The notes: generated by a model not told the origin, from the sequence alone. Positions 29,579-40,019 are shown, counted from the stretch's first letter. The stretch: 64,000 nucleotides of DNA from Entomospira culicis (GCF_028748145.1 NZ_CP118181.1:1426211-1490210); one strand, 5' to 3'. Translations and numbers: made by a program.

Positions 29579-31804
29579 CTATACACGGAATTTCTGCATC
29601 ATCTGAGTAACCTCATGAACACGCACTTGGTTATCTTGATTTAAACGAACCAACTGAAGCACCTTATCGCGTACTGCCTCGGTCTGGGCAACCAGCACAT
29701 CAACCTTCCCATCATTATCCCGCATGTTTTGTGAGACAAGATCGACAACCTGCACGACCTGCTTGCTCTGAACACGCATACTGTTAGCAGAACTCTTCAC
29801 CTCTTGGGAACTTTGTGTAATCATCTTTAATCCCTTCAAAATCTCATGACTACCCACACTCTGCTCCTGCATTGCTCCCTGCACCTGATTCACCAAACTA
29901 GAGAGATTATCGATGCTATTAAAGACAGCAAGATAGGATCGCGTACTCTCATTACTAGCGCTCTCAATACCAGCGATCGATTTATGCACCGCTTTCAGCT
30001 CCATACCGATACTCTTGCTCTGTTCAGACGCACTCTCCGCAAGATTACGAATTTCATCAGCAACCACCGCAAAGCCCTTACCCACATCACCAGCATGTGC
30101 TGCCTCAATCGCAGCATTCATTGCCAGTAAGTTTGTTTGGGTAGCAATCTCCTCAATAATCGCATTCGCCTCTTGTAGCTTAACCGAACCCTTCACCACT
30201 TCACGGATACGCTCACGCACCAAAGTCTGTTTTTCACGCCCAATCTCGCCAGCCTCATAGAGATCTCGATATTGCTGAGCCATCTTATTGACAATCTGAT
30301 CGACACTGTTGATCGAAGAGACCATCTCTTCAATCGCTGCGGAACTTTGCGTAATACTTGAGGCCTGCGTAACAGCCAGATCATCAATTTTTGCAATATC
30401 GCCAAAAAGTTCTTGCGCCGTATGACTATTCTCTTGCACCGTCTGTCGTTGATCCCCGACAGCTCGCTTTAAGCCCTCCATCGCACCGTTCAAAGACATA
30501 ACATCACTCTCTGCCTGATATACGCCACGGTTAAGCCCCTGTGAACTGCTCTCAATCTTTTTGATACTCTTCTTCACTTGCAAAATAATTTTTTGTAATA
30601 CTTGCGAAAATTGATTAAAATTCCCAGATATCTGACCCACCTCATCACTACCTGTCAGCTCTATACGCTGGGTTAAATCACGACTTCCCGCCGTCTGTGA
30701 GACAGATTTTCGTAAAACGCCCAACCGTAATAAAATCCCACTCATAATCACAATAAGCAAGGAAACAACTAAAACAATATCAATAATCGCACTAATAATT
30801 AACGAGAAAACAATTTCAGAAAGCCCAACAAGTAACTCCTTCTCGGTAACACTAAAACCAGCAAGCCAACGTTGCTTTGATTCAGTTACTCTCACAGGAG
30901 AGAAAAAATTATAAGCCTTCACATAGCGACCATTACCCTCAGGATCCACTTTCCAGTGTAAGAGCAACGACTCATTATCCGCAATAAGCGTCGTATTAGC
31001 CATACTCATCAATGCCTCTTGATTAGCTGTATCCGGTACACGCTGGGTAAAGCTAGCACCAATCAACTCGGGGTTAGTATGAAAGAGCATCGTCAGCTCT
31101 TCATTCACGATTGCTTTAGCTGGAATATTTAATGATGTGGCATACTTAGAGAGCGGGGAGAAGATAAAATCCGAAGAAATATCGATACCCAACACACCAT
31201 AAATACGCCGACTCTTTTCGCTCTCAATAGGCACCATAATGGTAATGCCACTACGTGCAATATTGACACTCGTATCAAAGTCATCGCGCATGCGCGTTAA
31301 TATATGCACCTGTCGATCCTCAATCACACGCTGAATCATCGTATGGCGATCAATATTTTCACTTCTGGCGCCAAGCCAACGCACATCACCATCACTTGCA
31401 TACATTTGCACCCGCCCCTCATTGTCACCAAAACTGGCAGGCTCATTCACAAAAATATTATCCAAGCCATCCAACGCATTGGGTAACATCACCACCCAAA
31501 TGCCATCAATATGCGCCTTTCGATAACTTGCATCAGAGAGTTGCCCCGCTAACCACTGCCTGCGCTCAAGGGGGTTTGCTGGATAATTAACTAACGCTCG
31601 CGCCAACATCTCGGCCTCATTCTCCACAAAGTCTATTTGACTAGCAACCGCACCAGATATGGTAACCACATACTGCTGGGCAAGGCTAATATTGCGATTA
31701 ATAATGATTCTTCGTGCCAAAAGGCTCATACCCAGAACAAAAACCGTCATCGTAATCATTAACGTTATAGAAATCCAAAAAATAACACGCGTCTTTATTT
31801 TCAT
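29579..31804 (-). CDS. Methyl-accepting chemotaxis protein (MCP-C)
   Basis: 741 residues. Membrane helices near 9-30 and 335-360 bracket the sensor ([20 protein letters not shown]). HAMP follows, then the signalling helix pair with [20 protein letters not shown] and the C-terminal ending [10 protein letters not shown]. The second half is most like MCP-D (shared GAMQEQS.GS and [11 protein letters not shown] blocks), suggesting that these two are the most recent duplicates. 70-base gap to MCP-D; only a weak GGGTAG ribosome site. Confidence 0.95.
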   Translation of the reverse strand: MKIKTRVIFWISITLMITMTVFVLGMSLLARRIIINRNISLAQQYVVTISGAVASQIDFVENEAEMLARALVNYPANPLERRQWLAGQLSDASYRKAHIDGIWVVMLPNALDGLDNIFVNEPASFGDNEGRVQMYASDGDVRWLGARSENIDRHTMIQRVIEDRQVHILTRMRDDFDTSVNIARSGITIMVPIESEKSRRIYGVLGIDISSDFIFSPLSKYATSLNIPAKAIVNEELTMLFHTNPELIGASFTQRVPDTANQEALMSMANTTLIADNESLLLHWKVDPEGNGRYVKAYNFFSPVRVTESKQRWLAGFSVTEKELLVGLSEIVFSLIISAIIDIVLVVSLLIVIMSGILLRLGVLRKSVSQTAGSRDLTQRIELTGSDEVGQISGNFNQFSQVLQKIILQVKKSIKKIESSSQGLNRGVYQAESDVMSLNGAMEGLKRAVGDQRQTVQENSHTAQELFGDIAKIDDLAVTQASSITQSSAAIEEMVSSINSVDQIVNKMAQQYRDLYEAGEIGREKQTLVRERIREVVKGSVKLQEANAIIEEIATQTNLLAMNAAIEAAHAGDVGKGFAVVADEIRNLAESASEQSKSIGMELKAVHKSIAGIESASNESTRSYLAVFNSIDNLSSLVNQVQGAMQEQSVGSHEILKGLKMITQSSQEVKSSANSMRVQSKQVVQVVDLVSQNMRDNDGKVDVLVAQTEAVRDKVLQLVRLNQDNQVRVHEVTQMMQKFRV

Positions 31805-31874
31805 CTACCCAACTACCCCTATGCCTTCATCGCTGATAGGGTCAGCGCGCATCGCCCTAACCCCACTCTTTTCT

Positions 31875-34109
31875 TTAGACCTTAAATTTATCCATCATCT
31901 CGGTAACTTCATTAATTTTGTGATCATTATCCTCCACCAAGCGCCCCAGCTGATTCGTTGTGCTCATAATGTTTTCGGTCATAGCCTCTACATTATCTGC
32001 ATTTTGTCGGTCATTTTGAATCTCCTCGGTAAGCTTCTTCATCATACTAATAATAGCACCACTACCAAAACGCATACTGCTAGCGGCATCCTTAACCTCT
32101 TGGGAACTTTGGGTAATCATCTTAAGACTCTTTAAAACCTCCTGACTCCCCGCACTCTGCTCACTCATCGCCCCTTGCACCTGATTCACCAAGCTGGAGA
32201 GATTACTAATCCCATCAAACACTTTAGTATAAGAGATCTCACCCTCATTGCTGGCCTCTTCAATGCCAGCAATCGTCTCATGCACTGCTTTTAGCTCTAG
32301 CCCGATATTCTGACTCTGTAATGCCGCGCTCTCGGCAAGGTTACGAATTTCATCGGCAACAACGGCAAAACCCTTGCCCACATCACCGGCGTGCGCAGCC
32401 TCAATGGCGGCATTCATTGCAAGAAGGTTCGTCTGATTCGCAATCTCTTCAATAATCGCATTCGCCTCTTGAAGTTTAACCGAACCCTTCACCACCTCAC
32501 GAATACGCTCCCGTACCAATGCCTGCTTGTCGCGCCCATCTTCACCAGCAAGATGTAACTCGCGATACTGGCTAGCCATAATATTGACAATCTTATCTAC
32601 ACTGTTAATCGAAGAGACCATCTCTTCAATCGCTGCAGAACTCTGCGTAATCCCGGCAGCCTGTGTAATAACGAGATCATCAAGATTACTAATATGATTA
32701 ACTAAGTCTGTAACAATCTTATTATTATCACTTAAGTCAGTCACTTGCTCATCTACACTCACCTTAAGCGCATCGATGATGCCACGAATACCATCAAGAT
32801 CCTCTCTCACCCTCTCCATCTCTACATTAAGCATGTTAGATGTTTTGCTCAAGCCACTCGTATTGGACTTAACTGTGCTGATGATCCCCTGTAGATTTTC
32901 TGTAAATTGATTAAAGTTACCCGCAAGATCGGTAAGCTCATCATTGCCTTGACGATCGATGCGTCGCGTGAGATCACCACCACCAGCAGCCACCGAGGCA
33001 ATTGCCCGATTGGTAACATCTAAGCGCCGCAAAATAACCGACATCAGTACCGTAATAACGAAGACAAGCAGAATTAAAATACCGATAACCCCACCAATAA
33101 CTATGGCCCTAAATTCAGCCACGCCCTCTAGCATATCCTCATCGTAGACAGTATAGTAGACAATCCACTCACGCGCGGGATCTCGACCAGGCATGGTGAC
33201 TTTTGCGTAAAAGGTGTAGCCGTGGCGATAGGTTCCATCCCCTAGCACACTAGGAATTTGTCTCTCCATCACAAAGACATCGGAAGCACTTCCTCGCGTA
33301 ATATTTTGTGTAATCGTGCGCGACTCCTCTGCCGTTAATCTATCAACAAAGTGCGTACCAATAAAATCAGGCACACTGTGGTTAATCAGGGTTAAGCGTT
33401 CGCTGTCCGTAGATACCGCATGAAAGGCCGCCGGCATCGGCACCTCAAAGCGACCAAAAGGAATGTAGAGAAAATCAGCAGCCACATCAATACCCAATAC
33501 ACCATACACCTCGCGCGTTACAGGGTCTTCGATGGGAAGAATAACAGAATAGCCGGTGCGCGCGATATTCACCCGACTATCAAAATCACCATATAAGCGA
33601 GAAGTTACCTGTGGCGATCGATTCTTCAATACTAAATTAATACGCTCATGATCATCAATATCATCAAAGCGAGCCCCCAAAAAGGTTACCTCGCCATTAC
33701 GCGCGTACATTTGCACGCGTCCGCGGTCATCGCCAAAGTATTCAGGGTTATTAATAAATTGATCGTCTAAGCCATCCAAGGCATTGGGGAGATAGATAGC
33801 CCAAACACCATCAAAAAGCTTTGTACCAAGACTATAATTACGTAGCGCTCTACTCAACCACTGACGTCGCTCACTACGCTCATCAGGATAATTCGTCAAT
33901 TGCAACTGATTGATAAACGCCTCGGTACGCACCGTTACTAATTGTTCGGTAACCAAAGCAGCCATCATCGCGGTGTACTGTTTACCCATCACGATGCTAC
34001 GTTTATTCACCATATCTTTGACAGCAACAAGCGTAAAAATCGTTAGCAGGGAGATAGAAACAAGAAGCGTAAGGGAGATAACTGTTACTGCTTTGTTCTT
34101 AATTTTCAT
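31875..34109 (-). CDS. Methyl-accepting chemotaxis protein (MCP-D)
   Basis: 744 residues, first gene of the MCP operon. The start is the ATG at 34109, with GAGGA 7 bases upstream; an in-frame TTG two codons earlier is less likely. Membrane helices near 8-30 and 340-362, double-Cache-like sensor with PNALDGLD and [16 protein letters not shown] (GGGDLTRRI) and signalling tip [20 protein letters not shown]. Ends [10 protein letters not shown] with no CheR tether. Confidence 0.95.
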   Translation of the reverse strand: MKIKNKAVTVISLTLLVSISLLTIFTLVAVKDMVNKRSIVMGKQYTAMMAALVTEQLVTVRTEAFINQLQLTNYPDERSERRQWLSRALRNYSLGTKLFDGVWAIYLPNALDGLDDQFINNPEYFGDDRGRVQMYARNGEVTFLGARFDDIDDHERINLVLKNRSPQVTSRLYGDFDSRVNIARTGYSVILPIEDPVTREVYGVLGIDVAADFLYIPFGRFEVPMPAAFHAVSTDSERLTLINHSVPDFIGTHFVDRLTAEESRTITQNITRGSASDVFVMERQIPSVLGDGTYRHGYTFYAKVTMPGRDPAREWIVYYTVYDEDMLEGVAEFRAIVIGGVIGILILLVFVITVLMSVILRRLDVTNRAIASVAAGGGDLTRRIDRQGNDELTDLAGNFNQFTENLQGIISTVKSNTSGLSKTSNMLNVEMERVREDLDGIRGIIDALKVSVDEQVTDLSDNNKIVTDLVNHISNLDDLVITQAAGITQSSAAIEEMVSSINSVDKIVNIMASQYRELHLAGEDGRDKQALVRERIREVVKGSVKLQEANAIIEEIANQTNLLAMNAAIEAAHAGDVGKGFAVVADEIRNLAESAALQSQNIGLELKAVHETIAGIEEASNEGEISYTKVFDGISNLSSLVNQVQGAMSEQSAGSQEVLKSLKMITQSSQEVKDAASSMRFGSGAIISMMKKLTEEIQNDRQNADNVEAMTENIMSTTNQLGRLVEDNDHKINEVTEMMDKFKV

Positions 34110-34183
34110 GGTCAATCCTCTTATTTTTCTAATATTGGCTGAATTATCCTAGCTGAAAATCTAGTCTATACTATCTATTCCTT

Positions 34184-34212
34184 ATCTTAACACATCTTTC
34201 AATATCATGCAA
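34184..34212 (-). promoter_or_regulatory. Putative promoter of the MCP-D/C/B operon
   Basis: Minus strand -35 TTGCAT (34207-34212) and -10 TAAGAT (34184-34189), spacer 17 bases, about 75 bases before MCP-D. It has sigma70 form; I found no sigma28-type (TAAA...GCCGATAA) element here. Confidence 0.5.
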
Positions 34213-34388
34213 GCGTTCTTCCTAGAATAAAAATACTTTTGCCTTCCATATGATTGTGCGCGGGGGATTTTCTGGCTTTTGGTTCTTTTTTTGATCTTCG
34301 CTTTTATGATTATCGTAAATTTGTCGGTGCAAATTCACTCTAGGCGATATCTTTTACACCAGAAACACCTCTTTTTTAGAGCCAAGGC

Positions 34389-34417
34389 TTGCATTTTCTC
34401 TCTTTTTATTCTACAAT
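34389..34417 (+). promoter_or_regulatory. Putative promoter of the TPR gene
   Basis: -35 TTGCAT (34389-34394) and -10 TACAAT (34412-34417), 17 bases apart. It overlaps the first possible start codons of the downstream frame, which argues for a start at 34428 or 34440. Confidence 0.55.
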
Positions 34418-34427
34418 GACTCCATTA

Positions 34428-35486
34428 ATGATAGATAATATGCAAACCACCGACGTTGCTCTTCTTCAGATCCTTATGGACAAAGCCTATGAGGAGGGCG
34501 ACCTAAAACAAGCGCTTGCCTTTGCCAAGCTCATTTATCAGTATGAACCCTCCTATAATGCTTACTTCGACTACGCTCTCATTGCCAAGGAGCTCTCGTT
34601 GTTTAAGCACGCCCTTAGCGCCATCGAGCAAGCGCTCCTCATCGACCCCCAACTTCCAGAGGCTTATATTGAAAAAGCGCTCCTGCTCTATGAGTTAGAG
34701 GATCTTCAAGGTGCCTATGATTACCTCCTCTCCCTTCGCCACATCCTCCTCGACCACACCCCATGGGCACTCTTAGCCGTGCTCTGCGCCGAATTATCTC
34801 ACCTCGATGAAGCATCCTTTTACGCAGCCAAAGCCATCAGCCACTCCCCCGACGCCTGGAGCTATCACGCCAGAGCCATCGTCTACCAAATGCGTAAAGA
34901 GTACGACAAAGCCAGCATCGACTTCCAAACAGCTCTCACCCTAGACTCTCAAAATCCCGAACTCTGGAATAGCTACGCCCTCTTCTTCGAAGAGCTCCTC
35001 GCCTTCGAGCACGCCCTCGAGGTCTACAATACCGCCATCGATCGCTTTCAATTAGAGTACTCCTTTCTCTACCTCAATCGTGCCAAAGTGCACCACCTCC
35101 TCGATCACAAAGATCTCGCCATCATCGACTGCGAGTTGGCCCTCGCCCAAGCAAACAACAACGGCGATATCTGGTTTCTCCTTGCCTCCCTTCTCCACGA
35201 AGACGGTAACCTCTTTGGCGCGCTTCATGCCTACAATCAGAGCCTTCGCTACATCAAAAAAGATCCCTCCATCCACTTCTGCAAAGCCCAACTCCTCGAC
35301 GAACTTGGCGACTTTAAACAGGCCAAATCCTCCTACGAAAAAGCCTTGCGCTTTGCCCCAGAAAATCAAGATATTCGCATCGCCTACGCCAACTTCATGC
35401 TCCGCTACAACTTCATGATGCACCACCACACGGGCTTTATCCCCCACACCCACCCCAATCAAGACGATCAATCGCTCCATCCCTAG
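34428..35486 (+). CDS. Tetratricopeptide-repeat protein
   Basis: 352 residues from the ATG at 34428 (the ATG at 34440 is equally possible; no Shine-Dalgarno is visible for either). It is built almost wholly of 34-residue TPR units, for example ALSAIEQALLIDPQLPEAYI, then ASIDFQTALTLDSQNPELWN, then KSSYEKALRFAPENQDIRIA, probably eight or nine repeats, with no signal peptide. It is likely a cytoplasmic protein-interaction scaffold; partners cannot be inferred. The earlier reading from TTG 34389 runs through the promoter. Confidence 0.85.
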   Translation: MIDNMQTTDVALLQILMDKAYEEGDLKQALAFAKLIYQYEPSYNAYFDYALIAKELSLFKHALSAIEQALLIDPQLPEAYIEKALLLYELEDLQGAYDYLLSLRHILLDHTPWALLAVLCAELSHLDEASFYAAKAISHSPDAWSYHARAIVYQMRKEYDKASIDFQTALTLDSQNPELWNSYALFFEELLAFEHALEVYNTAIDRFQLEYSFLYLNRAKVHHLLDHKDLAIIDCELALAQANNNGDIWFLLASLLHEDGNLFGALHAYNQSLRYIKKDPSIHFCKAQLLDELGDFKQAKSSYEKALRFAPENQDIRIAYANFMLRYNFMMHHHTGFIPHTHPNQDDQSLHP

Positions 35487-35504
35487 CATTTTTCGCCAAA
35501 AAGC

Positions 35505-35540
35505 TTGACGATTATCGCCTTCTTTAGTATTATAATACTA
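35505..35540 (+). promoter_or_regulatory. groS promoter with 16-bp perfect palindrome
   Basis: -35 TTGACG (35505-35510) and -10 TATTAT (35528-35533), spacer 17. The -10 lies inside a perfect palindrome TAGTATTATAATACTA (35525-35540), a plausible operator. It does not match the HrcA/CIRCE element. Confidence 0.5.
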
Positions 35541-35582
35541 GCAATTTTTAGATAAATCAGCCAAAATGGAGAAAAGTGAAGA

Positions 35583-35855
35583 ATGAACATTACACCCTTA
35601 GCCGATCGTGTCCTACTAAAAATGGAGGTTGCCGAGAAGAAGACTGCTTCAGGTCTCTTTATTCCAGATAGCGCCACCCAAGAAAAGACGCACGTGGCAC
35701 AAGTTGTAGCCATTGGCGACGATCATGAAAAAATCAAAGTTAAAGTCGGCGATAAAGTCATCTACGACAAATACGCTGCCAATCAATTTAAACTTGACGG
35801 CGTAGAGTATATTATCGTACAGATGAAGGATGTCATCGCCACCCTTAATGCCTAA
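35583..35855 (+). CDS. groS: Co-chaperonin GroES (10 kDa)
   Basis: 90 residues; heptameric lid of the GroEL chaperonin in the cytoplasm. MNITPLADRVLLKMEVAEKK, the mobile loop with SGLFIPDSA and the C-terminal EYIIVQMKDVIATL are present. The segment usually reading KYGGTEV is KYAANQF. TGGAG lies 8 bases before the ATG. No groL follows; the next gene is convergent, so groS is transcribed alone here. Confidence 0.93.
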   Translation: MNITPLADRVLLKMEVAEKKTASGLFIPDSATQEKTHVAQVVAIGDDHEKIKVKVGDKVIYDKYAANQFKLDGVEYIIVQMKDVIATLNA

Positions 35856-35885
35856 ACGATTTTATCAAGGCGTCCTTTTTCTCAA

Positions 35886-35910
35886 CGAGACTCACTTCCC
35901 GTGAGTCTCG
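35886..35910. terminator. Hairpin between groS and the UDG-fold gene
   Basis: Perfect 10-bp stem CGAGACTCAC/GTGAGTCTCG with a TTCCC loop, 30 bases after groS. It overlaps the last codons of the convergent minus-strand gene. The T-tract is poor (CGCTTTCT on plus), so termination is possible but not certain. Confidence 0.5.
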
Positions 35911-36647
35911 CGCTTTCTACCCATATACGCCTGTAAGCGTTTTAAATCTGCCCAGACATCCTCGCGCAAAACCGGATACTGTAAAACAAATTGCGGATCA
36001 TACGTTACCATCGTAGCAATTCCTTCATAGGTATGCAAGCGCATTCTTGCCTTGCTCACCGAAGGTCGCGCGCTAAAAAGCGCCTCATAGGCAAGCCTTC
36101 CACCCAAAATCAAATACTGCGGAGCAATCAATGCAATCTCTTGCTTAATAATTGCGACCTCTTCCTCGCTCAAACAAATATCGTGCTGGGCGTGCGTTGT
36201 TTTATAAACAGTCGTATAATAGACATCTTCCAGCCCAAGCCCAATCGCCTGCATCCACTTTTGCGCATAGGCTTTTACCTCAGCAAACTTGCCCTGTGCA
36301 TACGAAACAATCATCATCACCTTCGGGCGTAATCGATACTCATCATGTGGAGTATCATAGCCGATCTTTCTAATATAATCGATAAGATCACTCCAACCAT
36401 TAGGGGTCTGAATCGTAGGCTTTGCATCATTTTTTACGGATATCTTTTGCTCAACAAATTTTTCGTCCAACTCCGTAGAATCATCTTGAAATTTTGCTAA
36501 AAAAGAGTAGTCTTGCGCCACGCTCTCATCTACTGACGCAATATCTTGCACCAACGCACTGGAAGCAAGCTCCCAGCCATCATTTAAGAGATACTGCTCG
36601 CTTAAAATCAATAAATGATGAAATTCTTCGGGCGTGATATCGCTCAT
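35892..36647 (-). CDS. Uracil-DNA glycosylase-fold protein lacking catalytic motifs
   Basis: 251 residues. After a helical N-terminus and an acidic linker (to about 85), residues 86-241 align by eye with family-4 uracil-DNA glycosylases, most clearly in the C-terminal block (TYDPQFVLQYP, EDVWADLKRLQAYM) and in YYTTVYKT. The catalytic features are gone: the GEAPG loop reads SYAQG (115-119), the HPA/HPS motif is DPQ (217-219), and only one cysteine (C158) remains where family 4 needs four for its iron-sulfur cluster. It may bind DNA without cutting uracil, or do something else. Its start overlaps the upstream gene by ATGA, so it is the third gene of the rlmKL operon. Confidence 0.75.
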   Translation of the reverse strand: MSDITPEEFHHLLILSEQYLLNDGWELASSALVQDIASVDESVAQDYSFLAKFQDDSTELDEKFVEQKISVKNDAKPTIQTPNGWSDLIDYIRKIGYDTPHDEYRLRPKVMMIVSYAQGKFAEVKAYAQKWMQAIGLGLEDVYYTTVYKTTHAQHDICLSEEEVAIIKQEIALIAPQYLILGGRLAYEALFSARPSVSKARMRLHTYEGIATMVTYDPQFVLQYPVLREDVWADLKRLQAYMGRKRETHGK

Positions 36648-37753
36648 GGCAGAGAGCTACTCTCGTAAAGAGCATAATTTAATCGTTGATGCACATCACG
36701 TTGCCACCCATTAAGAGGCATTAATCGAAAGAGCTCCACCTCGCCTGTAACCGGTGTGGCTAAACGTAAGCGTAAATTCCCGCCCTGCACGTAAGGATAC
36801 TCCAATGTTTTGGGCGCATCAAGAGAAAAGCGCAAGGTAACCAACAAGCGCTCATGCGCCGTAATTGCCTCCAGCATCACCGTGTATATATCGGCATCTT
36901 TACTCTCTTTAAACGCATAGATCGTCTTCTTTTGATCCGAAGAAAAGTCGTACAGCACGCCCTCATGCACATAGATAAAGCGATACGTATGCCCATCTAC
37001 CTTGCCTAATAAAATCTGTTGATGCCGAAAGATCGTCAAGCAATCGCTCTTCGCCTCCTGCCCACTATCCGCATCGTAGAGCGCTCCACCGTAGAGCTTT
37101 GCCCACTCTTGCCCAATGTAGCCACCCCAAATTTTATCTTGATACCCATAGCTGGTAGAGGCATGTACCTTAAATTCATCCTCATCCATAAAGAGACGCC
37201 CATCAAAGGTTGCCTTTAATCCGCCCACATGCCAGCTCATTCCCACCAAGCGATACGCTGTAATCCATCGGCTAGCAATAAACCCATAACCATAACTTTG
37301 GCTCTTCTCTATCTGAAGCTCCCAACTCGCGCTACCGGCACTCGCCAGACCGAAACGCACGCCAATATCCTTATCCAGCGTAACAATCTGCCCCGTAGAG
37401 GCATCCTCCAAACAGACGTTGCGTCCAAAACGTAGCGACAAAATATGATTACTAAGCTCCACCTCCTGCATGCTTACAAACGTCGCTGGATGGCTACCAT
37501 CCAAGAGGCGCACCACGCGCACCATCGCAAACGAGGATCCCTTAGCATGAAAGTAGGGCTGTTGTTTTCGCTCTTTGTGATCAGGGTTGAGCAGAAGAAA
37601 TTCGAGCAAAAATGGCTCAAGCAGACCACTCTCTAAGGATGTCGCCCAAAAAAAATGACGCCAAATCTCCACCCCCTGCACGCTAATCTTACCGTGCAAC
37701 TGACTACGATTACGTGTATTACGCATGTATCGCTTACTTCTTCTGCCTGCCAT
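36644..37753 (-). CDS. Unknown beta-rich protein, possibly tocopherol-cyclase-like fold
   Basis: 369 residues, no signal peptide or membrane segment, basic N-terminus. The pattern MSWHVGGLKATFDG (172-185), then YGYQDKIWG (202-210) with a tryptophan at 217, recalls the tocopherol-cyclase-like/AttH lipocalin-type family, where a short Y-x-x-K-x-W-G segment precedes a tryptophan; this is a visual match and weak. Start supported by GGAAGGGG just before the ATG. 18 bases after rlmKL and overlapping the next gene by 4 bases, so it is cotranscribed with both. Confidence 0.6.
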   Translation of the reverse strand: MAGRRSKRYMRNTRNRSQLHGKISVQGVEIWRHFFWATSLESGLLEPFLLEFLLLNPDHKERKQQPYFHAKGSSFAMVRVVRLLDGSHPATFVSMQEVELSNHILSLRFGRNVCLEDASTGQIVTLDKDIGVRFGLASAGSASWELQIEKSQSYGYGFIASRWITAYRLVGMSWHVGGLKATFDGRLFMDEDEFKVHASTSYGYQDKIWGGYIGQEWAKLYGGALYDADSGQEAKSDCLTIFRHQQILLGKVDGHTYRFIYVHEGVLYDFSSDQKKTIYAFKESKDADIYTVMLEAITAHERLLVTLRFSLDAPKTLEYPYVQGGNLRLRLATPVTGEVELFRLMPLNGWQRDVHQRLNYALYESSSLP

Positions 37754-37771
37754 ACCCCTTCCTAACTATCC

Positions 37772-39970
37772 CTACACCCGATGCTCCACCGACCACAAAT
37801 AGTGCTCCAAGCGGCCATCAAAATCCTTATCATGCGAGACTTTTGTCAAATCAGTAACATTATAACTACGCAGAATGCGCTCATCCATGCGAAAACGGCG
37901 ATAATGCACCGAAAAGTAGAGTACCCCATCACGCGAAACAAAATCCATCAAATGCGTAATCATCGCCCCATGATCCTTCTGAATATCCAGCGCATCACGC
38001 CCCTTACCGTTACTAAAGGTGGGCGGATCAAGGTAAATCATATCGAACTCTTCGCTCTCTAACTCGCGTAAATACTTCTTAATATCACGTCGAACCAAGC
38101 GATGGTTACCCCCCTCTAAATCAATATGATTACGTTCAAAGTTACTCTTTGCCTGTATAAGATAGGTTTTAGAGGCATCCACAGAGACCGTCTGAATCGC
38201 TCCGCCCACCGCAGCTGCCACACTCATCGAGGCGGTGTAGCTAAAGAGATTTAAAAATCGCTTACCTTGACTACGCTTCATCACCTCGCGCCTAAGATAA
38301 CGATGATCCAAATAGAGCCCCACATCAATATACGTAGAGAGGTTGACAATAAATTCGAGCCCACCCTCTTTCACCACACGCTGTAGCGCATCCACCGAAG
38401 CTTCCTTATCGTACTGACTCTTAGACGAGGCCGGTCGGCGCTGTTTATGGTAAATATCCATCTTAGGTAGCCCCGTAACCTCTTGAATAATGCGTAAAAA
38501 CTCCGTAGTGCGCACCTGCTTAACCGCTGGAGCTTGCTCCTCTCTGCTACGATACACCACAAATTCCTGCACCACCACCGCACCGGCAAAATATTCACAG
38601 GTTGCCGAGTAGAGCGGACTCTCTGCATTGTAGAAACGAAAGGCGTTCGTTGCATAAAGCTCTTGCGCCTCTGCCTTACGACGCGCAAACTGCTCGCTGA
38701 TCAACGCTTTAAGCTCCTGTGCCTCATCGCTCAAGACAAAGCGTTGCTCCTCACGATCCTCAATCATAAAGCGAAGCAAGACCGCGCGTTTTGCGCCATT
38801 AAAGAAGGTGTTAATGCGCTCCGATCGAATATCCAAACAGCGTAAAATATCGCTATCAGGGGCAAGGAGCGCCACCTGCCACTGCTGGTATTGGGTTTTG
38901 AGATGCTGACCCAACTGTGCATAAAGGCGATTGGCGTCATCACGGCTACCCATACGCTCGCCGTAGGGAGGATTGGAGAGGATAAACCCTGCTTTGGGCG
39001 GGCGCTTGGTGTCGAAAAAATCTTGATTAAACACCTTAATATAAGGCGCAATTCCTAGCTTCTCCGTAGCAAGACGTGTCATGGCAACGGCGTGTTCGTT
39101 TTTGTCCGATGCCCAAAAGGTCAACCCCGCATGCTCGCTCAAAAGCTGATGGTACTTCAGCGCCATCGCCTTCCACTCTTGTTCGAACAACGTGGCATTG
39201 AACCCACGCCAATGCTTGATACGCCAACGCTGGCGTAGCCACTGGGGCGACATCTGATAGGCCATCATAAAAGCCTCAATCACGATGGTGCCACTACCGC
39301 ACATCGGGTCGTAGAAGATCTTATCGGGCGACTGCTCCACCTCTTCTAACCAGTGCGCACGGTAAAGCAGCGAGGCGGCTAAGTGCTCTTTAAGCGGGGC
39401 AGGATGGTTATGACTCTTGCGCTTTTTGATAAGCTTAACCTTAGCCATCTCCTGATTCTCTTCGTCCAAACTGGTACGATAACCACGCTTGAAGAGTTCA
39501 TGCTCAAGCTCAAGCGCGATAACGATATGATTATCCACTACCTGTAAGTGGACATAATGTGTAGCTAATTCATTGTTGATATTGGGGCGTGCACGGCCAA
39601 TCTTGCGAAAGCTATCGACAATGCCATCCTTCATCACCAGCATCAAGTAGTTCTCTGGGGCGATGTTCTTACCCGAAGAACTCACATGACAGGCGAAGAG
39701 ATCGTCTTGACTAAAATACTCAAACCAAGCAATCGAGAGCGACTTTTGATAGAGATCCTTCGCTTCACTAATATCAGACTGTAGCAACACCAAGCGTAAC
39801 GACGCGATAGTGCGTGCATGAATCAAGACGCGATACATTACTGGCTCGCTAGCGTTAAAGAAGACTCCCCCCACCGAACGTTCGGTTGAAGTGGCGCCCA
39901 AGGTGGTGAGCTCTTGTTCTAAGAGATCTTCAAAAAAGAGTTGACAGGTTGCGTAATATAACTTTTCCAC
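37772..39970 (-). CDS. rlmL: Bifunctional 23S rRNA methyltransferase RlmKL
   Basis: Methylates 23S rRNA G2445 (N2, RlmL half) and G2069 (N7, RlmK half) using S-adenosylmethionine. 732 residues: THUMP domain near 45-160, first methyltransferase with DPMCGSGT at 221-228 and the catalytic NPPYGERMG near 335, then the second with NLFSYTASMS near 573 and DPPTFSN near 647. Both halves keep their motifs. GTG start. First gene of a three-gene operon. Confidence 0.95.
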   Translation of the reverse strand: MEKLYYATCQLFFEDLLEQELTTLGATSTERSVGGVFFNASEPVMYRVLIHARTIASLRLVLLQSDISEAKDLYQKSLSIAWFEYFSQDDLFACHVSSSGKNIAPENYLMLVMKDGIVDSFRKIGRARPNINNELATHYVHLQVVDNHIVIALELEHELFKRGYRTSLDEENQEMAKVKLIKKRKSHNHPAPLKEHLAASLLYRAHWLEEVEQSPDKIFYDPMCGSGTIVIEAFMMAYQMSPQWLRQRWRIKHWRGFNATLFEQEWKAMALKYHQLLSEHAGLTFWASDKNEHAVAMTRLATEKLGIAPYIKVFNQDFFDTKRPPKAGFILSNPPYGERMGSRDDANRLYAQLGQHLKTQYQQWQVALLAPDSDILRCLDIRSERINTFFNGAKRAVLLRFMIEDREEQRFVLSDEAQELKALISEQFARRKAEAQELYATNAFRFYNAESPLYSATCEYFAGAVVVQEFVVYRSREEQAPAVKQVRTTEFLRIIQEVTGLPKMDIYHKQRRPASSKSQYDKEASVDALQRVVKEGGLEFIVNLSTYIDVGLYLDHRYLRREVMKRSQGKRFLNLFSYTASMSVAAAVGGAIQTVSVDASKTYLIQAKSNFERNHIDLEGGNHRLVRRDIKKYLRELESEEFDMIYLDPPTFSNGKGRDALDIQKDHGAMITHLMDFVSRDGVLYFSVHYRRFRMDERILRSYNVTDLTKVSHDKDFDGRLEHYLWSVEHRV

Positions 39971-40019
39971 GATACCCTACAGTAAACCCGATTTCATCAA
40001 AATTTTCAATAGGCAATAC

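Noticed and set aside
34389-34427. TTG start at 34389 or ATG at 34416 for the TPR gene
   Set aside because: They overlap the predicted -35 and -10 elements and the added residues are not TPR.
35487-35582. HrcA/CIRCE operator upstream of groS
   Set aside because: No TTAGCACTC-N9-GAGTGCTAA-like repeat is present; only the 16-bp AT-rich palindrome.
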